From JAQUBU01 sp036677685 (GTDB taxonomy: Bacteria > Bacillota > Syntrophomonadia > Syntrophomonadales > Syntrophomonadaceae): a stretch of 16,779 bases of DNA. The stretch is taken from the NCBI GenBank assembly GCA_036677685.1, contig JAVBWA010000045.1:1-16779 (forward strand), read 5' to 3'. Below are positions 1 through 6,642 of the stretch, piece after piece (position 1 is the first letter of the stretch; each line of letters starts with the position of its first letter). The notes below the pieces were generated by a model, which worked only from the letters and a program-made list of their open reading frames with translations, was not told the origin of the DNA and made no database searches. The position numbers and the translations under genes were made by a program.

Positions 1-67
1 AAAGCCGAGCACAAAAGGAAGCAAAAAGAACGTCCCCCCGCTTCCGAAACGGAAAGGAGCTGAAACT

Positions 68-562
68 GTGTCAGAATTATTACAAGAGGTATGGGAAGAA
101 GAAGATACCTTAAAAGGCAAATTCCTTACCTTTATTATTGGGCGGGAAGAGTACGGAATAGAAATACGTTTTGTAACTGAAATTATCGGCGGTATACAGA
201 TGATTACCGAGGTTCCTGAAGTTCCGGATTATGTCAAGGGAATTATTAATTTGCGGGGCAAGATAATCCCCGTAATCGATGTAAACCTCCGCTTTAAAAA
301 GGAAGCTAAAGCATACAGTGACCGGACCTGTATTATTGTCATTGATATCGATGAGCTTTCAGTGGGGCTGATTGTTGACAATGTGGCCGAGGTTTTATCC
401 ATAGCTGAAGAAAACATCGTTCCGCCCCCCGATGTCCGGGCGGGTTTTCATCACCGCTATATAAAAGGTATAGGCAAAGTGGGAAACGCTGTTAAACTAT
501 TGCTTGATTGCGACAAGCTGCTAAGCGACGATGATTTCGAAACTATTAGCGAAATTGCCTAA
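68..562 (+). CDS. cheW: CheW chemotaxis adaptor, copy 1
   Basis: CheW is the cytoplasmic scaffold that links the chemoreceptor signalling tip to the CheA P5 domain. The 164-residue product is one CheW domain covering nearly the whole chain (about residues 16-155). The hallmark NLRGKIIPVID block lies around residues 61-71 and includes the conserved Arg used in receptor/CheA contact. Start is GTG, with AAAGGAG at 53-59 eight bases upstream. The paralogue at 12442 has the same start and the same spacing, which supports this choice. It is the first gene of the block, and a ParA-like ATPase gene follows after 46 bp. By hand comparison copies 1 and 2 differ at about 19 of 164 positions, clustered in the N-terminal 15 residues and in a few loops. 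Family assignment is secure. Which receptor it prefers is unknown. Confidence 0.96.
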   Translation: MSELLQEVWEEEDTLKGKFLTFIIGREEYGIEIRFVTEIIGGIQMITEVPEVPDYVKGIINLRGKIIPVIDVNLRFKKEAKAYSDRTCIIVIDIDELSVGLIVDNVAEVLSIAEENIVPPPDVRAGFHHRYIKGIGKVGNAVKLLLDCDKLLSDDDFETISEIA

Positions 563-608
563 GACTTAAAGTTTGCATTTTGAGATTTGAACCAAGGGGG
601 TACAATAA

Positions 609-1403
609 ATGGTTATTTCCATAATCAACAATAAAGGTGGGACCGGCAAGACCAGCATAGCGGTCAATTTGGCGGCAGCTATGGCTGATTCCGGCTTCCG
701 GGTACTCCTTGTTGATTTGGATTCCCAGGCCTCAGCAACTTTTTATCTGGGAGTTGCCCGCAGCGAATTACAGCCCTCTATTGCCGATGTCCTATTTAGT
801 GAGCTTCCTGTAAGCAAGGCGAGCCGCCAAACCGGCATCCAGGGTTTGGAACTGGTAAGCGGGGGAATGGAGTTAGTCCATAGCGATTTGATACTGGCCG
901 ATGTAGCGGGCCGGGAGGGGTGCCTCTTTAATGCCATAAAACCGGTAAGGGACCGTTATGATTTCATTATCTGCGACTGCTCCCCTTCCCTTTCCACCCT
1001 GTCAGTAAATGCTCTGGTGGCTTCTGACCGCTATATAGTGCCTATTACTCCCCAATACCTGGCCCTGGAAGGACTTATCTCGCTTATGGATGCGGTGGAA
1101 AAGATTAAAAAAGGAATTGGGCTCAAGGCCGAATTGCTGGGCATAGTCATTAATATGGTCAGCACCGTAAGCCAGCAGACCAGAAGCCAGGCCGAAATAA
1201 TAGACCTGGTCCGGGGGCACTACGGAGATGCGGTGTTTACCAACTTCATTAAACGCTATACCAAATTGGAAGAAGCCCCTGCACATGGCAAGAGTATTTT
1301 TGAGTACGCACCCAAGTCCCCAGCCACTTTGCAATACAGATTGTTGGCCCGGGAAATGCTGGACCGCTGTGGGCTTAAAACTAAGACTAATGAGTCATAT
1401 TGA
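609..1403 (+). CDS. ParA/Soj-family ATPase of the chemosensory cluster, copy 1
   Basis: This is a 264-residue deviant Walker A ATPase of the ParA/MinD superfamily. The P-loop NNKGGTGKTS spans residues 7-16, with signature Lys9 and catalytic Lys14. Walker A' is VDLDSQAS (35-42) and Walker B is FIICDCSPS, with Asp123. The C-terminal LEEAPAHGKSIFEY block is typical of short chromosomal ParA/Soj proteins with no N-terminal helix-turn-helix. Start is ATG, with CAAGGGGGT at 593-601; the same element precedes the copy at 12982. The family usually partitions DNA or positions protein cargo by ATP-driven binding to the nucleoid. No parB or parS-like element is visible. It lies between cheW and a soluble receptor, the setting in which PpfA positions TlpT clusters in Rhodobacter, so I infer a role in positioning the receptor array. 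The family call is firm and the role is inferred. Confidence 0.92.
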   Translation: MVISIINNKGGTGKTSIAVNLAAAMADSGFRVLLVDLDSQASATFYLGVARSELQPSIADVLFSELPVSKASRQTGIQGLELVSGGMELVHSDLILADVAGREGCLFNAIKPVRDRYDFIICDCSPSLSTLSVNALVASDRYIVPITPQYLALEGLISLMDAVEKIKKGIGLKAELLGIVINMVSTVSQQTRSQAEIIDLVRGHYGDAVFTNFIKRYTKLEEAPAHGKSIFEYAPKSPATLQYRLLAREMLDRCGLKTKTNESY

Positions 1404-1457
1404 AATAACCTGAGGTTTATTAAAGTTTCATTTTAAGTAAAAAGGAGGTAGACCCGA

Positions 1458-4400
1458 TTGGCTAATAAAATCAATAAAGATATATTTGAACGTTCTGCTT
1501 CCCCGGAAGAAACATCCGAATTCAATAAAGAACCCAAACAGGATAAACCGGTTAAAAAAGCTGGAATCAGCGACTCGATCATCAGCGACTTGAACCTTCT
1601 GGTTGAGGCTATTAAAGCCGGAGAACTCAACACCCGCATCGATTTAGAAAACTATGCCGGAGCCGACCAGGAGTTGATGCAAGGCATTAATGAAATGCTG
1701 GATGCGGTAATAGATCCGCTCAATTTGGCTGCCAAATATATAGAAAGAATTAGCAAGGGTTTAATGGCTAAGAAACTGACCGGCAGCTACAATGGCGATT
1801 TCGAGGATATGAAGAATGGTTTGAATGCTTGCATTGATGGTATGGATGGTTTGCATGAAAGCACCGCGGTGCTCAAACGCATGGCATTGAACGATTACTC
1901 CATTAAAGTCGAAGGCCAGTATCAGGGAATCTTTGCCGAAACTGCCGAAGCGGTGAACGGAGTTTTGGGACGGCTGCTCAGCACCATCGGCGTGGCTAAG
2001 AATGTGGCAGCCGGAAATCTGGATGATCTCATAAACTTAAAAAATATCGGCAGGCGTTGCGAGAACGACATGCTAATACCAACTTTCATAACCATGATGG
2101 AAAATATTCAAGGTATGGTCGATGAAGTCCATATGGTGTCCCAGGCTACCATGGAAGGAAATTTGTCGGTCCGGGCCGATGCCAGCCAATATGAGGGGAA
2201 ATTTGCTTTGATCATCGAAGGAGTCAATGAAGCAGTGGGCAAGCTGATAGGGCAAATAAACAAGCTCGCCGGATATGTGGACCAGATCGGCAGAGGAGAA
2301 ATACCTGAAAAAGTTGCCAACGATGCCAAGGGCGATTATCGCAAAATGCGGGATAGCGTAAACTCCTGTATTGATGGTCTGGGTGGTTTGATAGAAAGCA
2401 GTACGGTGCTCAAACGCATGGCATTAAACGATTATACCACTAGAGTTGAAGGCCAGTATCAGGGGATATTTGCCGAGACTGCCGAGTCGGTTAACGGTGT
2501 TCTGGGCCGCTTGCTTTCGACGATTGGCGTGGCTAAGAATGTGGCAGCCGGAAATCTGGATGACCTTATAACTTTAAAAAATATTGGCAAGCGCTGTGAA
2601 AATGACATCTTGATACCCACCTTTGTTACTATGATTGAAAACATCCAGAGCCTGGTCGATGATGCCGAAATACAAGCTCAAGCCGCAGTAGAAGGCAGGT
2701 TGGATGCCCGGATAGATGTCGCCCCGCATCAAGGACAGTTTAGAGGTGTGGTTGAGGGAATAAATGAAACTCTGGATACAATAATAGGAAAATTTAATAT
2801 TATGGCAAGTTATGTGGACAGGATCGGCCAGGGAGATATACCCGAAAAGATAACTGTCGATTCCAAGGGTGATTATCGCAAAATGCGGGATAGCGTAAAC
2901 TCCTGTATTGATGGCCTGGGTGGTTTGGTAGAAAGCAGCACGGTACTGAAAAGAATGGCTCTTAACGACCATACCCAAAAAGTGGAAGGACAATACCAGG
3001 GCATATTTGCCGAAACAGCCCAATCCACCAATGAGGTAAGAGCTAGACTACTGGCTATAACCAAAATTATGGTAAACATCTCCAAAGGTGATTTGAGTGA
3101 TTTGCTTGGACTAAAACAAATAGGAAAACGTTCCGCAGAGGACCAGATATTGCCCGCAGTAAGCATAATGATCGAAAACATCAAAGGAGTAATTGACGAC
3201 ATTAAACTGATTGCTCAGGAAGCAGCGGAAGGCAAGTTGGATAGCCGGGCGGATTCTGCACGGCACCAAGGAGAGTTTGCCCTGATCGTGGAAGGAGTCA
3301 ACCAAACCCTGGACGCTATTATCGAACCCATCAAAGAAACCGCCGTGGTTCTGGCAGCGATGCAGAACGGCAACTTGCAAATAAAGGTTGAGGGCGACTA
3401 TAAAGGAGACCATGCGATTCTTAAGAATGCTGTCAATGAAACCACTGCCGCACTGTTAAATATTATCACCGAGGTTTCCAATATACTGACGGAAATGGCC
3501 AACGGAAACCTTAATGTAGGGATTACCGGAGATTATAAAGGCGATTTCGTGGAAATTAAAGAATCGCTTAACCTGATTATTGATTCCCTTAACGAAATTC
3601 TGGGCGGAATCAATCTGGCCGCCGAACAGGTGTCCAAAGCCTCGGTGCAGGTTGCGAGCAGCAGCCAGATGCTAGCCCAGGGTGCTGCCGAACAATCCAG
3701 CGCCATCGAAGAATTGACGGCATCCATAACCCAAATAGCCGCTCAGACCAACCAGAATGCGGCCTATGCCAACCAGGCCAATGAATTGGCCTTAAACGCC
3801 CGGGATAATGCTATAGCTGGCAATACCCAGATGAAGGGGATGCTGGAGGCCATGGAAGCTATTAACGAATCATCCGGCAACATATCCAAGATCATCAAAG
3901 TTATCGATGAAATTGCCTTCCAAACCAATATACTCGCTTTGAATGCGGCAGTTGAAGCTGCCCGGGCCGGGCAGCATGGCAAGGGATTTGCCGTAGTCGC
4001 CGAGGAAGTAAGAAACCTGGCAGCCCGAAGCGCCAGCGCTGCCAAAGAGACTACGGATATGATCGAAGGTTCTATTAAGAAAACCGAAGCTGGTACTAAA
4101 ATAGCAGGTGAGACTGCTAGTGCCCTGAGCAAAATTGTCGAGGGGGTAAGCCAGGCAGCATCCCTGGTCGGCGATATTGCGGTGGCCTCCAATGAACAGG
4201 CTACTGGTATAGCCCAAATTGATAAAGGGGTAGAACAGGTATCTCAGGTTATCCAGACCAATGCAGCAACTGCTGAAGAGAGCGCTTCAGCCAGTGAGGA
4301 ACTGTCCAGTCAGGCAGATTTGCTAAAAGGACAGGTAGCCAAGTTTGTCTTAAAGAAACGCGCCCAGAACAACGGATTGAGTATTCAGTCACTAAGTCCG

Positions 4401-4550
4401 GAGATCTTGGAACTATTGGAAGAAATGCTGCGCAATAAAAAATCCATGCAGCTTAATGCTGGTGAGAACACGGGTAATAACGGCAGCAGCAATTCCATCA
4501 CTCCTAAAGCCAAGATATCCCTGAGCGACTATGAATTCGGCAAATATTAA
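1458..4550 (+). CDS. Soluble poly-HAMP methyl-accepting chemotaxis protein, MCP1
   Basis: Cytoplasmic chemoreceptor of 1030 residues. Order: a conserved basic N-terminal peptide (1-14); a Lys/Glu-rich variable linker (about 15-38); about 15 consecutive HAMP-like units (about 40-712); a coiled-coil MCP signalling domain (about 715-980) whose hairpin tip starts at EIAFQTNILALN near residue 818; then a flexible tail ending in EFGKY. I see no hydrophobic membrane segment and no ligand-binding or PAS domain. Likely methylation sites include SSAIEELTAS (Glu751/752) and AATAEESASA (Glu940/941). Start is TTG with AAAGGAGGT at 1441-1449. The downstream DNA matches the ATG-started N-terminus of MCP2 almost base for base, which fixes the start. 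The HAMP array contains a 179-residue (537 bp) super-repeat. It should bind CheW/CheA at the tip and be modified by CheR and CheB encoded just downstream. The signal it senses is unknown. Confidence 0.94.
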   Translation: MANKINKDIFERSASPEETSEFNKEPKQDKPVKKAGISDSIISDLNLLVEAIKAGELNTRIDLENYAGADQELMQGINEMLDAVIDPLNLAAKYIERISKGLMAKKLTGSYNGDFEDMKNGLNACIDGMDGLHESTAVLKRMALNDYSIKVEGQYQGIFAETAEAVNGVLGRLLSTIGVAKNVAAGNLDDLINLKNIGRRCENDMLIPTFITMMENIQGMVDEVHMVSQATMEGNLSVRADASQYEGKFALIIEGVNEAVGKLIGQINKLAGYVDQIGRGEIPEKVANDAKGDYRKMRDSVNSCIDGLGGLIESSTVLKRMALNDYTTRVEGQYQGIFAETAESVNGVLGRLLSTIGVAKNVAAGNLDDLITLKNIGKRCENDILIPTFVTMIENIQSLVDDAEIQAQAAVEGRLDARIDVAPHQGQFRGVVEGINETLDTIIGKFNIMASYVDRIGQGDIPEKITVDSKGDYRKMRDSVNSCIDGLGGLVESSTVLKRMALNDHTQKVEGQYQGIFAETAQSTNEVRARLLAITKIMVNISKGDLSDLLGLKQIGKRSAEDQILPAVSIMIENIKGVIDDIKLIAQEAAEGKLDSRADSARHQGEFALIVEGVNQTLDAIIEPIKETAVVLAAMQNGNLQIKVEGDYKGDHAILKNAVNETTAALLNIITEVSNILTEMANGNLNVGITGDYKGDFVEIKESLNLIIDSLNEILGGINLAAEQVSKASVQVASSSQMLAQGAAEQSSAIEELTASITQIAAQTNQNAAYANQANELALNARDNAIAGNTQMKGMLEAMEAINESSGNISKIIKVIDEIAFQTNILALNAAVEAARAGQHGKGFAVVAEEVRNLAARSASAAKETTDMIEGSIKKTEAGTKIAGETASALSKIVEGVSQAASLVGDIAVASNEQATGIAQIDKGVEQVSQVIQTNAATAEESASASEELSSQADLLKGQVAKFVLKKRAQNNGLSIQSLSPEILELLEEMLRNKKSMQLNAGENTGNNGSSNSITPKAKISLSDYEFGKY
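1869..3350 (+). repeat. 537-bp super-repeat (four HAMP units) inside MCP1
   Basis: Matching anchors recur exactly 537 bp apart. The block coding for VLKRMALND starts at about 1869, 2406 and 2943. The GTGGCTAAGAATGTGGC word occurs at 1992 and 2529. The GATTATCGCAAAATGCGGG word occurs at 2334 and 2871. Copies 1 and 2 are nearly identical over long stretches. Copy 3 is more diverged and fades after about three units. One copy codes for 179 residues, or four HAMP-like units of about 45 residues. The spacing is in frame and keeps the coiled-coil array continuous, which points to internal tandem duplication. Confidence 0.88.
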
Positions 4551-4685
4551 ACTGATTCTACCGGTTGCTTAAGGGCAAATTATGGATTGGGTATTGTGAA
4601 TTTTAGCAGAAAAGTTTACGCTTTCCATTAGTACAGACTTTTTTCTCTATCCGGGCCTTTGCGACAGTGTAGTTTAAAAGTTTAT

Positions 4686-4727
4686 GGGAGAAGGCATAGG
4701 GGAATACGTTCCCTATGCCTCACTCCC
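4686..4727 (+). promoter_or_regulatory. Strong hairpin between MCP1 and cheR
   Basis: A perfect 10-bp inverted repeat (AGGCATAGGG at 4692-4701, CCCTATGCCT at 4711-4720) with a 9-base loop is extended by an outer GGGAG/CTCCC pair (4686-4690, 4723-4727) across a small bulge. A short GTTTTA follows at 4731-4736, too weak a U-tract for a convincing intrinsic terminator. It sits about 45 bases before the chosen cheR start. It could be a leaky terminator/attenuator or an mRNA processing or stability element that lowers cheR-cheB expression relative to the receptor. Confidence 0.6.
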
Positions 4728-4770
4728 AACGTTTTACATTAATTTAAGAAACAAAAGGCGGCTTATTACG

Positions 4771-5583
4771 ATGATAACCATATCCAATCAAGAGTTCAGA
4801 TTATTGACGGAATACATTTACAACTACTGCGGCATTAATTTACGCAATAAGAAAACTCTGCTCGAATCAAGATTATACGGGATTCTAATGGAAAAGGGCT
4901 TTCATGATTTCTCGTCTTTCTATAATTATTTGATCAACAATCAAAGCGGAGAAGCGGTCAGTGCCATTATTGACCGGGTTTCCACCAACCATACCTTCTT
5001 TATGCGTGAAGCCCAGCATTTTGAATACTTTCGCAATCAAGTTATGCCGCAGCTTAAAACTGCAATCAAAAGCAAAGATTTAAGGATTTGGAGTGCGGGT
5101 TGTTCCAGCGGCGAAGAACCCTATACTCTGGCTATGATTATTGCCGACTTCTTTGGCGCCGAAAAGGGCTTATGGGATACCAAAATTCTGGCCACTGATA
5201 TTTCCAGCCGGGCCCTGAAAAAAGCCAGGGAAGGAATATACAACAGCGAAGAGCTCGATGCACTGCCTGAAACCTGGAAATCAAGGTATTTTAAAAGACT
5301 GGATGCTGAAAAAAATGTGGTAGTCAACAGGCTTAAAGACGAAATTATTTATCGCAAATTTAATTTAATTGAAAAGGTATTTCCTTTTAAGAAGAAATTT
5401 CATGTTATTTTTTGCCGGAATGTAATGATTTACTTTGATAATGAAACCAAACAAGAATTGCTTAGTCGTTTTTATGAATGTACTGAAAGGGGGGGCTATC
5501 TTTTTATCGGCCAGGCAGAATCTATTAACCGGGATGAAAGCAATTACCAGTGTATCATGCCGGCAGTTTACAGGAAGGAATGA
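4771..5583 (+). CDS. cheR: CheR chemoreceptor glutamate methyltransferase
   Basis: Transfers methyl groups from S-adenosylmethionine to receptor glutamates for adaptation. The 270-residue product has the all-alpha N-terminal CheR domain (about 1-75) and a Rossmann methyltransferase domain. The SAM-binding motif is IWSAGCSSGEEPYTLA, and FCRNVMIYFD is diagnostic of CheR. I start it at ATG 4771, preceded by AAAAGGCGG at 4753-4761, because the frame continues upstream only into the hairpin region and the 29 extra residues have no ribosome binding site and do not resemble CheR. Its stop overlaps the cheB start by 4 bases (ATGA), so translation is probably coupled. By hand comparison with Escherichia coli CheR the beta-subdomain is about three residues shorter, which may bear on pentapeptide binding. 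It is the only methyltransferase seen here and probably serves both receptors. Confidence 0.94.
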   Translation: MITISNQEFRLLTEYIYNYCGINLRNKKTLLESRLYGILMEKGFHDFSSFYNYLINNQSGEAVSAIIDRVSTNHTFFMREAQHFEYFRNQVMPQLKTAIKSKDLRIWSAGCSSGEEPYTLAMIIADFFGAEKGLWDTKILATDISSRALKKAREGIYNSEELDALPETWKSRYFKRLDAEKNVVVNRLKDEIIYRKFNLIEKVFPFKKKFHVIFCRNVMIYFDNETKQELLSRFYECTERGGYLFIGQAESINRDESNYQCIMPAVYRKE

Positions 5584-6623
5584 AGAGATTGCAGAGCAAA
5601 AGAAAAATTAAGGTACTCATTGTAGACGACTCTCTTTTGTTCCGGGAAACACTGGCTCAGGAGATAGCCCGGGATCAGGGGCTTGAAGTTGTAGCTACAG
5701 CCTCAGACCCTTTTATTGCCCGAGACAAGATTTTAAAATATGAACCGGATGTTATGGTCCTCGATGTGGAATTGCCCCGCATGAATGGGATTGAATTTCT
5801 GCGCCGGCTGATGCCGCAGTATCCCCTTCCGGTGGTGATGATCAGCGGATACAGTGAGAATGTCTTTGAAGCCTTGAACGCAGGTGCGGTTGATTTTGTA
5901 GCCAAACCGGATAAAGCCAGGGTTCAAGCTCTTGAGTCCATGATTCGAGAATTGCTCATAAAAATCAAGATAGCTTCTACCGCCAAGGTCGGACATTGGA
6001 AAAAGGAGCCGGTTACAGCCAAAACGGCCGGGCATATCAACTCAGCCGCCGTTAATCGCATCATTGCCATTGGTGCTTCGACTGGCGGCACGGAAGCTAT
6101 TTACCAGTTACTGAAATCCTTTTCGCCGGAAATACCGGGTATAGTTGTAGTGCAGCACATGCCTGCGGGTTTTACCAATATGTATGCAGAGCGGCTAAAC
6201 AACTCCTGTACCATTGTGGTTAAGGAAGCCCGGAATGGTGATGTCGTAGCTCCGGGGCAGGCGCTAATTGCGGCTGGTGATTACCATATGCGGGTAAAAA
6301 AGTTAGGGAATAAATACATGGTGGAATCTCAGCCGGGTGAAAGGGTAAATGGCCATTGCCCTTCAGTAGATGTGCTTTTTAATTCGGTTGCCGATACTGT
6401 TGGCAGTAAGGCGATCGGGGTTATCCTGACCGGGATGGGCAGTGACGGGGCCAAAGGATTACTGGCCATGAGACAAAAAGGAGCCCGAACTATTGGACAG
6501 GATGAGCAATCTTCGGTAGTTTACGGAATGCCCAAGGTAGCTTTTGATATAGGGGCAGTGGAAAAGCAATTGTCTTTGGAGCGCATTCCTCAGGCTGTTT
6601 ATTCCTTGCTAAATCAAAAATAA
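5580..6623 (+). CDS. cheB: CheB receptor methylesterase/deamidase response regulator
   Basis: CheB removes methyl groups from receptor glutamates and deamidates glutamines when phosphorylated by CheA. The 347-residue protein has an N-terminal receiver (about 7-125), with the acidic pair in VDDS and phospho-acceptor Asp62 in VLDVELP. A linker leads to the C-terminal methylesterase domain (about 158-345). The catalytic triad is visible: Ser167 in GASTGG, His193 in VQHMPAGF and Asp289 in TGMGSDG. I take ATG 5580, overlapping the cheR stop by 4 bases, with AGGAAGGA just upstream. A TTG at 5589 has better spacing (9 bases) and would remove only three residues. The hybrid kinase gene starts 19 bp after its stop, so cheR-cheB-kinase reads as a tight transcription unit. 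Assignment is secure; only the exact start is open. Confidence 0.95.
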   Translation: MKRLQSKRKIKVLIVDDSLLFRETLAQEIARDQGLEVVATASDPFIARDKILKYEPDVMVLDVELPRMNGIEFLRRLMPQYPLPVVMISGYSENVFEALNAGAVDFVAKPDKARVQALESMIRELLIKIKIASTAKVGHWKKEPVTAKTAGHINSAAVNRIIAIGASTGGTEAIYQLLKSFSPEIPGIVVVQHMPAGFTNMYAERLNNSCTIVVKEARNGDVVAPGQALIAAGDYHMRVKKLGNKYMVESQPGERVNGHCPSVDVLFNSVADTVGSKAIGVILTGMGSDGAKGLLAMRQKGARTIGQDEQSSVVYGMPKVAFDIGAVEKQLSLERIPQAVYSLLNQK

Positions 6624-6642
6624 AGGAGAAGGGAGGCAGCAA

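Noticed and set aside
609..1403. Reading the ParA-like genes as plasmid or chromosome partition genes
   Set aside because: No parB, no parS-like repeats and no replication genes nearby; both copies lie between cheW and a receptor gene.
1869..3350. Periodic sequence as a CRISPR array or mobile repeat
   Set aside because: The period is 537 bp, in frame, and lies inside a coding HAMP array. No short direct repeats with spacers and no transposase are present.
4684..4770. Longer CheR N-terminus from ATG 4684
   Set aside because: The extra 29 codons run through the hairpin, have no ribosome binding site, and do not resemble CheR. ATG 4771 has a usable site and starts directly at the conserved domain.
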